A stretch of 29,282 nt of DNA from an uncultured Collinsella sp. (GCA_902494345.1 CABUSV010000023.1:1-29282); one strand, 5' to 3'. Positions 16,346-24,690 are shown, counted from the first letter of the stretch. Numbers and translations: made by a program. Notes: generated by a model from the sequence alone, not told the origin.

Positions 16346-17032
16346 CTACAAATAAATCCCCTCACCGAGCTGCTTGTGGAATTCGGCGTGATGGTCGCGT
16401 GCCCAGGTAAAGAGCGCCTGGTCAAAGTCGGTGCGCGTGGCCGGGACGCCAAAGACGCCGGCAACTTCGACGCGCACAAACTCCAGTGCCGGCAGCTTGT
16501 TGATGGCGGTGAGGGCAAACGGGGACGAGGGCTCTTCGAGCAGATAGCGACTGCCTTGCAACGCGTCGCAACTGGTGCACGTGTTGCCGAGCGACGGGGC
16601 TTTGGAGGCTCGCGCGCCTACGGGCTTGTAGCCGCAGCGCTTATGAAGGTAGTCGCGGATCTCGCCCGGCACGCAGCCAAGAGCGGGCACGATGGCGAGT
16701 GCGTTGGCATTGGCCGTGTCGATGGCAATGTGCCCGGCTTCGTTAGGTGCGTACGCGGCGGCGGTGTCCTTGCCGTCATCGGCTCGATAAGGGATACCGA
16801 AGGCCGCGACCGAGGTCTCTTTGTGACACTTCCAGCACTCGCGCTTGCCCAGTACTAGATATATATACGGCGCTGAGGGGTCGGATCGGTCAACACCGGG
16901 CAGCCACTCGGCAAAGGGCTCGGGGTTGACGCCGCTGGGTACATACCAGATCTTCTTGGTCCGGTCCCATTTGGCGCCCAGCGCCTTGGCTTCTTCTTTG
17001 TGCGAAAAGGGGACATCGAGCTCGGTGCGCAT
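16346..17032 (-). CDS. DUF5710-domain protein
   Basis: A 228-residue protein of unknown function. The N-terminus (MRTELDVPFSHKEEAKALGA, continuing to KWDRTKKIWYVP) is the DUF5710 domain, a short fold also found as an add-on in plasmid primases and large mobile-element proteins. Two Cys pairs follow (CWKC near residue 65 and CTSC near 152), so zinc binding is possible. An ATG 36 bases upstream is in frame; the one at 17032 is preferred because the conserved domain begins there. It ends convergent with the endonuclease gene, 49 bp away. A 21-bp stretch of it (16719-16739) is repeated exactly at 17655-17675. Confidence 0.7.
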   Translation of the reverse strand: MRTELDVPFSHKEEAKALGAKWDRTKKIWYVPSGVNPEPFAEWLPGVDRSDPSAPYIYLVLGKRECWKCHKETSVAAFGIPYRADDGKDTAAAYAPNEAGHIAIDTANANALAIVPALGCVPGEIRDYLHKRCGYKPVGARASKAPSLGNTCTSCDALQGSRYLLEEPSSPFALTAINKLPALEFVRVEVAGVFGVPATRTDFDQALFTWARDHHAEFHKQLGEGIYL

Positions 17033-17880
17033 GGCGGCTCCTTGGTGCTGCAGGTGCAAGTGCTCCAAGGATACCGCAGCGGCGGTTGCTCGATGCGTGC
17101 GGCTGTAGATGGCCGAGTTTGTGCTGGTGGCCGGCGGTGTTTGCGGTCTTTACGGGGCGGTTGCGGCGCGGCGTTGGGCCCGTTGGACGAGTGTTTTGGC
17201 CGCCTAAGAAGTCGCGGGGCGCTTTGGCGGGGCCGTGCCGTCAAGCAAATGGGCAGGTGCGTGGCCGGCTTTTGGTCAGTTGAGCGGCAACTTTGTCAAA
17301 AGCTTGACGAATTTGCGTCTAGCGGTGAATCTCGGGGACGATACGGACACGACGACGGCTGTGGCAGGTGGCCTTGCCGGCATCGCGTACGGATGGCGAG
17401 CCATCCCTGATGCCTGGCTCGAGAAACTGCGTGGGCGCGACGTGATAGAGCGTTGCCTCTTCGATTGATGCACGTGCAATGGACTCCGTCAAGCTGGCAA
17501 ACGAGCAGGCGCAGCCACTTCAGCAGACGGGAAGCCGTCTGCTAGGCTCTGGTAGCTCGCCCGCTGATCCAGGTTGACCAGGGACCATTACGCCATCGCG
17601 GCATCCACCTTCAACATGCTCGAGGCACCGCCCCAGACACGTCGGCGCGATGCCTCGATGGCAATGTGCCCGGCTGACAGTGGCTCCATGCACGAGAGGT
17701 GGCGTCTTCTAGCTGTCCGGCCCGATTGGCTGGCGGAGAAAAGCGTGGTAGCGCTGCGCAGAGGGGCTGACAAGGTGGGAGCATCCCTCTGCCGTCCCGC
17801 ATAGACGTACCATGGTAGGGCGATGCACTTGCTTTTGAAGACGATGCGCTCGCTCTGCAATTCGTAGGGGGCAATGAGCC
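17033..17880. other. Gene-poor, degenerate region
   Basis: Apart from the glycohydrolase tail described separately I find no convincing gene. A 32-codon plus-strand frame from 17109 is hydrophobic but too short to judge. A 9-bp perfect hairpin with a 4-nt loop lies at 17522-17543 without a T run. At 17655-17675 there is a copy of 21 bases of the DUF5710 gene in the same orientation. Most of the rest is interrupted in every frame. Confidence 0.5.
17310..17468 (+). pseudogene. ADP-ribosylglycohydrolase family, C-terminal remnant
   Basis: The frame ending at the TGA 17466-17468 reads LRLAVNLGDDTDTTTAVAGG, then LAGIAYGWRAIPDAWLEKLR and GRDVIERCLFD. This is the last conserved block of DraG/ARH-type ADP-ribosylglycohydrolases, where the DDTD aspartates bind the catalytic metals. 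Nothing upstream in any frame gives the first two thirds of the enzyme, including its N-terminal metal-binding part. The frame continues upstream to 17235 but the sequence there is not recognisable. It is therefore a leftover of a gene removed by deletion or rearrangement. Confidence 0.75.
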
Positions 17881-18087
17881 ATGAAGTACGGAATGAGGAA
17901 GCCAAGTATCAAGAAGTCGATAAGTGCCAGGACAAGGGGCCGGGCTACCCGTGCGGTGAAGAGGGCGCTCATCCCTGGATACGGCAAGAAGGGCATGGGC
18001 CTTCTCCATCCGAAGAAGGCCCTCTACAACAAGGTCTACCGCAAGACCACCTTCGGGCTGGGCGACATCCTCAAGCACCTCAAATGA
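17881..18087 (+). CDS. Small basic protein, 68 aa, hypothetical
   Basis: A very basic protein (about one third Lys/Arg) with the pattern MRKPSIKKSISARTRGR, then AVKRALIPGYGKKGMG and HPKKALYNKVYRKTTFG. I recognise this as a conserved small family seen in Firmicutes and Coriobacteria, often close to mobile or variable DNA; no function is known to me. There is no membrane segment or Cys pair. Nucleic-acid binding is plausible from charge alone. The ATG at 17881 is used; one at 17893 is also possible. It is the first gene whose codon use resembles that of the island to its right. Confidence 0.65.
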   Translation: MKYGMRKPSIKKSISARTRGRATRAVKRALIPGYGKKGMGLLHPKKALYNKVYRKTTFGLGDILKHLK

Positions 18088-18121
18088 CCCAGGGGCCCCG
18101 CAAAGCGGCGTCGCCCTATAG

Positions 18122-18470
18122 ATGATCGCTCCGGCACACGGCGCAATCTGGCGCGACAACCCCATGCAGATCGTCGACCTCTATGACAAGTGGTCGCGCG
18201 AGTACCAAGAGGACCAGGTCACGGTGGTCTACAACACGATGTGGGAGGGCACGACCAAGATCGCTCACGAGATTGCGGCAGAGGTCGCACGTCAGAGCCC
18301 GAGCACCGTCGTGAAGGTCTTCTCGATTGCGCATGCCGACAAGAACGAGATCATGACCGAGGTCTTCAAATCGAAGGCGATCGCGGTGGGTTCGCCGACG
18401 GTGCTTGGCAGCGGTCAGCGCCCTCATTGGTGCAACGGAGGATGCCGGGGGAGAAGGTGCTGGGCCTGCC
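18122..18470 (+). pseudogene. Flavodiiron protein (FprA/Roo family) remnant
   Basis: The frame opens with MIAPAHGAIWRDNPMQIVDL, the end of the metallo-beta-lactamase-like diiron domain. It continues into the flavodoxin domain (QVTVVYNTMWEGTTKIAHEI, then KSKAIAVGSPTV). It then breaks: the match jumps frame at about 18400 (LAAVSALIG continues in another frame) and the rest of the flavodoxin domain is missing. The whole diiron-binding core is also missing, because a stop codon lies directly before the ATG. The complete enzyme would reduce O2 or NO to protect an anaerobe. The second frame runs on into the rubredoxin, suggesting that the ancestor was a flavodiiron-rubredoxin pair or fusion with an internal deletion. 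Confidence 0.75.
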
Positions 18471-18632
18471 ATGAGAAAGTACGTGTGCAACGTCTGCGGC
18501 TACGTCTATGACCCGGAGAGGGGAGACCCCGACAACGGCATCGCTCCCGGGACCGCCTTCGAGGACATCTCAGATGACTGGACCTGCCCTGTCTGCGGGG
18601 TCCCCAAGGAGGACTTCAGCCCGGCGGATTAG
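18471..18632 (+). CDS. Rubredoxin
   Basis: A 53-residue mononuclear iron electron carrier. It has the two iron-binding Cys pairs, CNVC (Cys6, Cys9) and CPVC (Cys39, Cys42), the conserved YVYDPERGDPDNGIAPGTAF stretch and the DDWTCPVCG knuckle; length is normal. It normally feeds electrons to a flavodiiron protein or rubrerythrin. Its expected partner directly upstream is broken. The ATG has only a distant GGGGGAGAAGG site (17 bp), and the reading frame is open upstream into the flavodiiron remnant, so it may once have been a C-terminal domain rather than a separate gene. Confidence 0.88.
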   Translation: MRKYVCNVCGYVYDPERGDPDNGIAPGTAFEDISDDWTCPVCGVPKEDFSPAD

Positions 18633-18659
18633 CCAGAGCCGGGACATGGGGCATGAGAA

Positions 18660-18693
18660 GCGGGGAGGCGCGCCGAATGACGCACCTCCCCGC
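18660..18693 (+). terminator. Terminator-like hairpin after rubredoxin
   Basis: A 9-bp GC-rich stem (GCGGGGAGG 18660-18668 with 18685-18693) lies 27 bases after the rubredoxin stop. It lacks a T run, so intrinsic termination would be weak. Confidence 0.4.
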
Positions 18694-18822
18694 CTGCTTG
18701 CGCATGCATTGTCGAGGCACCAAGGAGACGCCGCGACAGGTGACACTCATGTTTTGCATAGTTACTTGAGACGCGCCCAACATGCTGCAAGACTGGTGGC
18801 AACAGCAACGTTTGGAGGCATC

Positions 18823-19131
18823 ATGCCGCACACCAGAAAGCTCGAGCCGGACATCCGCTGCCCGCTCGAGTACGGACTCGAGGTCTTCGGAGGGAAATGG
18901 AAGAGCCGCATCCTCTGCGTGCTCTCGAAGAAGCAGACCCTGAGATACGGTCAGCTGAGGGAGGAGATGACGAACATCTCCGATGCCGTGCTGTCGTCGT
19001 CCCTGAAGGAGCTCCTGCGTGATGGCCTCGTGCAGAGGAGGAGCTTCGACGAGATACCCCCGCGCGTGGAGTACTCGCTCACGGAGCGCGGCGAGTCCGT
19101 CGTCCCGATCCTGCGCGACATATGCAAGTAG
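18823..19131 (+). CDS. HxlR-family winged-helix transcriptional regulator
   Basis: A 102-residue MarR-like dimeric regulator of the HxlR group. The signature is present from residue 12: CPLEYGLEVFGGKWKSRILC, followed by the recognition region LRYGQLREEMTNISDAVLSS and SLKELLRDGLVQRRSFDEIP, and the wing RVEYSLTERGESVVPIL. Many members respond to electrophiles, disulphide stress or flavin state. The ATG is set by TTTGGAGG. It ends slightly early (DICK) compared with members that run about ten residues further. The FMN-barrel gene 256 bp downstream is the most likely target, by position only. Confidence 0.9.
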   Translation: MPHTRKLEPDIRCPLEYGLEVFGGKWKSRILCVLSKKQTLRYGQLREEMTNISDAVLSSSLKELLRDGLVQRRSFDEIPPRVEYSLTERGESVVPILRDICK

Positions 19132-19387
19132 GCGGGACTCACAAACCGCGAGGTGACGACCGACGCGCCGAGGCAGTGCCAGGTCTGCGACTTTGTGGAC
19201 GTGAAGGTGGTGCCGGCAAGGACAGACGCACCGCTCGTCCCAGGAACCCGCAGGTAGAGACCAGCTACGGGCAACAAGAGCAACTCAAGTTTCGCCCCAT
19301 ATCTTCCTCCATCCGCGTGAGTCTCCTATCTTGAGCGGCATCCGATACGCAGAGCAGCGCGGTGCTGCTCGGGAGAAGGAGGAAGCC

Positions 19388-19786
19388 ATGCTTAACGAGA
19401 ACGTCATCAAGGTCCTGAACGAGTCCATGTGGGACCTCGCGACCTGCGCGGACGGAAGGCCCAACGTCGTGCCCGTCGCCTTCAAGGAGATCGACGAGGA
19501 GGGCAACCTCCACATCGGCGACGTCTTCCTGCAGACGACGCTTGCGAACCTAAAGGCCAACGGCGGCAGGATCGCCCTCTCCGCCTACAACCCCAAGACC
19601 CTCGAGGGCTACCAGATCAAGGGGACGGCAACCTACACGGCCGAGGGCGCCTACGTCGAGAAGTTCAAGGGCGAGGTCGAGTCCATGTTCAAGGGTGCAG
19701 CCACTGCCAAGGGCGCGCTCACGGTCGTGCCGGATGAGGTCATCGTCACGACGCCGGGTGCCGACAACAAGAAGGTGCTCGTCTAG
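19388..19786 (+). CDS. Pyridoxamine 5'-phosphate oxidase-like FMN-binding protein
   Basis: A 132-residue single-domain split-barrel protein. MLNENVIKVLNESMWDLATC, then the region around ADGRPNVVPVAFKEIDEEGNLHIGDVF, is the usual start of small PPOX-family flavin proteins of anaerobes; LANLKANGGRIALSAYNP is the second conserved block. The family includes flavin reductases and redox sensors; the substrate cannot be assigned. The ATG follows GAGAAGGAGG; an upstream in-frame start is not needed. The gene sits behind hxlR and its last 4 bases overlap the end of the convergent luxR-type gene. Confidence 0.85.
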   Translation: MLNENVIKVLNESMWDLATCADGRPNVVPVAFKEIDEEGNLHIGDVFLQTTLANLKANGGRIALSAYNPKTLEGYQIKGTATYTAEGAYVEKFKGEVESMFKGAATAKGALTVVPDEVIVTTPGADNKKVLV

Positions 19787-20805
19787 CGCAGCATGAACCG
19801 CCCGAGCTCGGAGCGCTTGGAGATGCCGAGCTTGGCGTACGCGCTCGAGAGCCTGTTCTTCACCGTGCCGGCAGAGATGCCCATGTGCCGCGCTATCTCG
19901 GCGTTGCTCCATCCGCGACACGCCAGCATCGAGACGGCGAACTCCGTGGTCGAGAGGTTGTCTGCCACGCTCTCGCCGGCATCCGGGTTGTGGATCCTGC
20001 GCCAGCCGTAGCTGAAGCGGTACGTTATCTCGATCACTCGCGAGAAGTCCTCGGGGTAGCCGGCCTTCAGGCACTTCTCGACAAGTCCCTGCAATAGCCC
20101 GTGGTGCTCGCCTATGGTCTCGTACAGCCCGTCTGGCCTCGACAACGCCCACGCGCGCTCGAAGTGCTCCCTGGCGTGGTCGGACTCCTTCAGGCTCATG
20201 TATCCCATCGCCTCCCCTAGGTGTAGGAACGTCTCCGATATCGGATAGCTTCCACGCTTCATGACCAGGGCGTTCTCGGCCATGCCCACGCATTTGCCCC
20301 AGTCTCCGTTGAGGTAGGAGGCATGTGCGAGCAGGTAGCTCGCAAAGAGGCGCAGGCCCTCGGGCAGGCTTGCCGCGCACGACGCGAACTCCTCCATCGA
20401 GAAGGGCGTTGGGAGGTGGAGGAGGACGCCCGCCGCGGCACCAAAGAGCATGCGAGACGCGCGAAGCGGCTCTGACTCGCCCTCGTCGGCATCCGCCGAG
20501 CCTTCTGCCACGATCGCCCCCAGGCACGATTGCGCCTGGGCGATGTGGTTGAGCGAGAGGCTCGCGAAGCCGCAGATGAGATTTCCCGAGAGACGCAGAC
20601 CGACGTCGTCGGCGTCGAGATACGCAGTCGCCGCGGCGTCCGCCGCTTCGGCCTGGCCCCGGAAGTAGAGAGCCTCGGCGCGGGCGATGGCCTGGACGTC
20701 AGGGTCGTCGAATGACGCCACCGCCGCATCGAGGCAGCCCGGCTCAAACGACGTGCACATGAGCGGCATGGGCAGCCGGGGAAGTGCCACGTTCTCGGTC
20801 TCCAA
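19783..20805 (-). CDS. LuxR-family transcriptional regulator
   Basis: A 340-residue cytosolic regulator. The last 57 residues are a LuxR/GerE helix-turn-helix: LSTTEFAVSMLACRGWSNAE, then IARHMGISAGTVKNRLSSAY, then AKLGISKRSEL. The N-terminal 280 residues are Ala-rich and helical with TPR-like texture (for example HAREHFERAWALSRP) and lack a receiver or ATPase domain, a layout common among orphan LuxR regulators of Coriobacteriia. No ATG fits: the start is taken as TTG at 20805, with GAGGAG 6 bp before it; the frame is open upstream but without a site. It is divergent from the pilin-like surface gene (194-bp spacer), which is its most likely target. Confidence 0.85.
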   Translation of the reverse strand: METENVALPRLPMPLMCTSFEPGCLDAAVASFDDPDVQAIARAEALYFRGQAEAADAAATAYLDADDVGLRLSGNLICGFASLSLNHIAQAQSCLGAIVAEGSADADEGESEPLRASRMLFGAAAGVLLHLPTPFSMEEFASCAASLPEGLRLFASYLLAHASYLNGDWGKCVGMAENALVMKRGSYPISETFLHLGEAMGYMSLKESDHAREHFERAWALSRPDGLYETIGEHHGLLQGLVEKCLKAGYPEDFSRVIEITYRFSYGWRRIHNPDAGESVADNLSTTEFAVSMLACRGWSNAEIARHMGISAGTVKNRLSSAYAKLGISKRSELGRFMLR

Positions 20806-20999
20806 TGTCTTCTCCTCTCGCCAAACGTATCTTCGCCGCTCAGCTGTCCGTTGTGCAAGGCGGAATCGGGGACCGCGATGGGGGAGACGAGGCGGGGGTC
20901 TTCCGGTTGGCCGTTTCGCCCCCCAAACGACACTACCGACTTCGTCCGCGAGAGCGTAACATTGTGGCGGATAAGACCCCGGACGAAACGGAGCCGCCC
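20806..20999. promoter_or_regulatory. Divergent promoter region, LuxR regulator / surface protein
   Basis: This 194-bp spacer serves both genes. It contains the inverted pair CCGTTTCG (about 20923) and CGAAACGG (about 20984), and a tighter CGTTT/AAACG pair around a C run in the same place, which are candidate operator halves. A GGAG site precedes the surface gene ATG. No clear -35/-10 pair is seen. Confidence 0.4.
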
Positions 21000-22520
21000 A
21001 TGAAGTCCCTCTGGAAGACACTCTTCCTGTGTGTCATCTCGCTTGCTCTGGCAGGAATCGTTCTTCCCGCGCAGGCGCTTGCCGATGACGGCCCCACCGA
21101 ATCCGTCACTATCACGCCCGCCAGGGTTCTGAGGGTGGGGATCTCCGGTCGGGCCTGGAACGACTCTGATGCGTTCGCTTTCAAGGTGACCGGCTTGAAC
21201 GGTGCGCCCGAGCCAGCCGATACCACCATCACGGTGACAAAGGAGGACACGCTCTCCTTCTTGCCTGACCACGCCGAGATCAAGGTCGGTGCCATCACGT
21301 TCACGGAGCCTGGCACCTACCGCTACGAGGTGACCCAGGTACAGGGCTCGGATCCCGACATCGTGTACGACACGCACGTGGGCGCGTTCGAGTTCGTCGT
21401 CGGGCGCGTGCAGGGGGAGCTTGTCGCCGTGGGCAACGGGTTCTGGTCGCCGACCTTCACGAACTCCTACGAGCCCGCCCTGAACTTCACGGAGGCAGGT
21501 GGCATCACTCTGTCCGCGGTGATGAACGGGCGCGACTCCGTCTATCCCGAGTACATGGTGACCGTGGTGCCTGAAGACCAGGCGTCTAAGGCGCTGCTCC
21601 TCGGGAGGCAGGTGGGGCAGTACGTTGGAGTCTTCAGGTTCCCCAGCGCGAAGGATGGCCAGCCGGCAACGGTGGACTTCTTCGAGGTCCGCGACGGAAA
21701 GCTGATTGTCTTCACCAAGGAGGACGTCGGCAAGACCTACAGGTATTCGCTGGTTTCAGCTAAGGGCCTCAGCTACCCCGCCACCGCCTACGACATGGCC
21801 GAGCGAACGCTTGCCATCGAGGTGGGCAGGCGTGACGACGGACGTGTAACGGCCACCACGACGGTTACGACGGCTGGTGCGGATAGCGAGACCTACGTCT
21901 ACACGGCAGGCGAGAAGCCCGCGAGGGCCGCGGTCGTGTCCTTCGTCAACACGTTCGCGCCGCGGGGCCAGGTACGGCTTGGGGCGAGGGTGACCCTCAC
22001 CGGCCGCGAGCTTGCGGGGGGCGAGTTCTCCGTCGAGCTTCTCGACGAGCAGGGCAACGTCTTGCAGACTGCCGCGAACGCAGCGGACGGCTCAGTGACG
22101 TTTGCCCCCATCACCTATACGCGCATGGGAACGTATCGCTACTCCATCCGCGAGGTCGCGGGAGACGAGGAGGGGATCACGTACGACGCGAGGGTCTACC
22201 AGGTGACGGTCGTCGCCGAGCAGATAGACCCGGACGGCAGCCTCATACCCGAGGTCTCGTACGGTGATGGAGTCAACGAGGCCGTCTTCAACAACGCCTA
22301 CGTGGCGCCGGAAAAGCCGAGCTGCTCGCCGAGTCCGAGAAGCCTGGGGGGGTCACAGCTGCGCGTCGCCGAGGAGGCCCCCGCGCAGACGGCTTTGAAA
22401 GATGAGCCCCGCTCACCCATTCCTGCTACCGGTGACCCTTGGGCGACTCCGCATTTCCTGGGGATCGCTGCCGCGGGTGCTGCACTTCTCGTCCTTCGGG
22501 CCCGCCTACGCAATCAGTGA
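21000..22520 (+). CDS. Pilin-like surface protein with FctA-type domains and sorting signal
   Basis: A 506-residue secreted, wall-anchored protein. It has a signal peptide (1-28, cleavage near ALA-DD) and three Ig-like units of the FctA/Spy0128 'pilin isopeptide linkage' type. Unit one is about 36-157 (EPGTYRYEVTQVQGSDPDIV, ends FTNSY). A divergent unit is 160-319 (ends FVNTF). Unit three is 325-434 (LTGRELAGGEFSVELLDEQG, MGTYRYSIREV, ends FNNAY). A linker leads to the sorting signal IPATG (474-478), a hydrophobic segment and a basic tail. Such proteins form pili or stalks after sortase anchoring. The Lys that normally makes the internal isopeptide bond is not present in the expected place in any unit. 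No sortase gene is in the window. Codon use is strongly TTC-biased (one TTT). Confidence 0.85.
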   Translation: MKSLWKTLFLCVISLALAGIVLPAQALADDGPTESVTITPARVLRVGISGRAWNDSDAFAFKVTGLNGAPEPADTTITVTKEDTLSFLPDHAEIKVGAITFTEPGTYRYEVTQVQGSDPDIVYDTHVGAFEFVVGRVQGELVAVGNGFWSPTFTNSYEPALNFTEAGGITLSAVMNGRDSVYPEYMVTVVPEDQASKALLLGRQVGQYVGVFRFPSAKDGQPATVDFFEVRDGKLIVFTKEDVGKTYRYSLVSAKGLSYPATAYDMAERTLAIEVGRRDDGRVTATTTVTTAGADSETYVYTAGEKPARAAVVSFVNTFAPRGQVRLGARVTLTGRELAGGEFSVELLDEQGNVLQTAANAADGSVTFAPITYTRMGTYRYSIREVAGDEEGITYDARVYQVTVVAEQIDPDGSLIPEVSYGDGVNEAVFNNAYVAPEKPSCSPSPRSLGGSQLRVAEEAPAQTALKDEPRSPIPATGDPWATPHFLGIAAAGAALLVLRARLRNQ

Positions 22521-22621
22521 CAGGTCCGGCGCATGACGAGGCGGTCGCCCGGCGTGTGAAATGGGCTGCCCTTCGTGCTCCTGGACTCGGACGTCGTCTG
22601 CAATGCGCTCGGCGCATGCGG

Positions 22622-24280
22622 CTACCAGCTGGTCTTCTCTTCGTCGGTCACGGCGCCCGATGCCTCGTCGACGAGATAGAAGCCGAGAACCTCGGCGTCC
22701 CTTCCCTCGTCCTGCGGGTACCACTTCTCGAGCACGAACTCCTCTGAGGTCAAGCCCTGCCCGTCGGTCTTCTCGCCGTTCGAATAAAGCCGGTACTCGA
22801 CCGTCACGAGCTTGCCGTTCTCCTTGTCGGATGCCGTTCCCAGCCTTGCGTACATGTCGCCCTTCGCGTTCTCGTCGAAGAGAATGGCGTCGAAGACGTC
22901 CATGTCGGGCACGATGCCGTTGTCCTCCAGATAGACCGCCAGCGAGCGCATCCTATCCTTTGTGGCCTCCAGCTGCGCTTCCGCCTCGTTGCCAGAAGCA
23001 TCCTGGCTTGAGCCATCGGCAGCCGTGTCGTTCGTTCCGGAGGCCGTGTCTTCCCCAGAGCCGGAAGCATCGCCTCCGGCTGAGGACGACGAGTCATTCT
23101 CGGGTGCGGGACTCTCCGTGTCGTAGAGGGCCGCCTCGCTCCACTTCTCCATCAGGAAGGGGCTGTTTGTCCTCCAATAGTCGGTCGTCGTGTCGCGTGG
23201 GTCGTATCCCGGCCACGCAACGGCGAGATAGTCGTAGACCTTGTCGGCGAACTGGTCGGGGACGCCCTGCGCCACGGCACGCTCCTCGCCGTCGTGCATG
23301 AGGGGCCCATCAATCAAGAGCTGGGCGCCAAGGCTCAGGGCAGCCAGAACGATGAAGAGGGCGAGAATCCCCCTGGCAAGCCTTGCTCCCTTCCCGTTCG
23401 CGCTCTGGAGAGGGGTCTTTCGGGCAACGCGCGCGATGGCAATTCCCAGCACGACAAGGGATGCCACAGCCAAGAGACCCGCCACCGAGGCGTAGCCGCA
23501 CCTGAGCATCCAGCCTGCATCCGCATCCACGCCGTACAGCATGCCGCAGTAGGCGAGGACATGTGCCGCCATGAGGGAGAGGGCAAGCTGCAGCGCCGGA
23601 TGGAGCCTCTTGGGGCCGCGGATGCCCGCCACGACGGCGCGCGCCTTGTCGACGTCCGCGTAATCGAGCCAGGATGCGGCTTCCTTCTCGTCTGGAAAGC
23701 CCGCGAACCGCTTGACGGGGACGGCGGCGTAGCGCACGAGCGCCTCCTCGGCGTTCTTGCCGCCCTCCGGAATCGCCGTCACATAGGAGAGGAGATAGAA
23801 GAGCTTGAGCTCGTCTCCCTCGAGAAGCGCGCTGTCGGCGTGCGAGAGTGCGGCGGCGGCCGCCTCGATCTTTCCGGTCTCGATGTCGGCGCGAGCCATG
23901 CCGAGGAGAAGCTCGCATGCCTTCTTCGGGTTCTTCCCGGAGCGCCCGTGGTAGAGCCTGAGCGCGTAGTCGTGCCGAGAGGTGGGGGAGAGCTTCCAGA
24001 GGTGCCGATGCATGAGGGCTGCCGAGGAGAGCAGGACTCCCCATCCGAGCACGATGGCGGCGCCGAGAAGCGCGAGAAGGGCGCCTACGCCCGCGAAGGC
24101 ATCGAGATTCGCGAGGAAGAACACCGTCGCCGCGATGACGAGGGCAACCGAAAGAATCCGAGGACCGATATCGAGGACATCCGCCAGACGTGCGGTGGCA
24201 ATCCCCTCCTTGTCCAGGGCGAGGGGGTCTGGGATTTGCTCACTGCGGTCGTAGAGGTCTGCCCTTTTCGTGTCTGCCAT
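22622..24280 (-). CDS. Five-TM membrane protein with large extracellular C-terminal domain
   Basis: I do not recognise this 552-residue protein as a named family. Hydrophobic segments are at about 42-60, 63-90, 228-250, 262-283 and 302-323. Between segments two and three lies a 135-residue helical, TPR-like region (RADIETGKIEAAAAALSHAD), which would be cytoplasmic. After the last segment about 230 residues follow, placed outside if the N-terminus is inside. They include a low-complexity Ser/Gly/Asp/Thr linker (about 391-432) and a compact end domain (LAVYLEDNGIVPDMDVFDAI). The gene lies between two sortase-substrate genes on the opposite strand and shares their codon bias, so a role with them at the cell surface is plausible but inferred. 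The start has AAAGG about 9 bp upstream. Confidence 0.75.
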   Translation of the reverse strand: MADTKRADLYDRSEQIPDPLALDKEGIATARLADVLDIGPRILSVALVIAATVFFLANLDAFAGVGALLALLGAAIVLGWGVLLSSAALMHRHLWKLSPTSRHDYALRLYHGRSGKNPKKACELLLGMARADIETGKIEAAAAALSHADSALLEGDELKLFYLLSYVTAIPEGGKNAEEALVRYAAVPVKRFAGFPDEKEAASWLDYADVDKARAVVAGIRGPKRLHPALQLALSLMAAHVLAYCGMLYGVDADAGWMLRCGYASVAGLLAVASLVVLGIAIARVARKTPLQSANGKGARLARGILALFIVLAALSLGAQLLIDGPLMHDGEERAVAQGVPDQFADKVYDYLAVAWPGYDPRDTTTDYWRTNSPFLMEKWSEAALYDTESPAPENDSSSSAGGDASGSGEDTASGTNDTAADGSSQDASGNEAEAQLEATKDRMRSLAVYLEDNGIVPDMDVFDAILFDENAKGDMYARLGTASDKENGKLVTVEYRLYSNGEKTDGQGLTSEEFVLEKWYPQDEGRDAEVLGFYLVDEASGAVTDEEKTSW

Positions 24281-24690
24281 GGGCTCCAGCCTTTCTCGAG
24301 CGCCTTGTCCCGCACCTCTCCTATTCCGCCTGCGCTGCCGTCATGTCGATGACGCTAGCTGCGCGCACGCCGGACTTCTCGCTGCCCTTAGCCCACAGGT
24401 CAAGTGCCTGCCAGCCAAAAAAGCCGCGCCTCCGATTGGGCGAAGGCGCCTTATTGGAAGGATACCAACGAGCGCTGCTCAGGACCATCCTGCCGAAGCA
24501 CTCATCCCACTTGGTGAAGTAATCGGGCCGAAAGCTCAGCCGTCGCTCCTGTCCGCTGGCAGCTCGAATTCCCCTCGGTGGCCTTGTCTGTGTGTCAGAT
24601 TTCCAAGATAGACAATGCATCGTGATACAAAGCAATTCGATAATCGCGTTGTCGAGAATCCCTACTGCTGACCTGTCGGAAGGAGAACCG
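24281..24690. other. Intergenic region upstream of the vWA surface gene
   Basis: Four hundred and ten bases without a gene I can name. A 130-codon minus-strand frame (24321-24713) runs through it and overlaps the vWA start; it has no recognisable motif and is unlikely to be real. A 10-bp palindrome AAGGCGCCTT lies at 24443-24452. The last 90 bases are AT-richer and probably hold the vWA promoter, but no clear hexamer pair stands out. Confidence 0.4.

Noticed and set aside
19132..19387. Continuation of the HxlR protein past its stop (reads AGLTNREVTTDAPRQC...)
   Set aside because: HxlR proteins end near here in any case, and the following residues match no HxlR tail; it could be debris of another gene, but I cannot name one.
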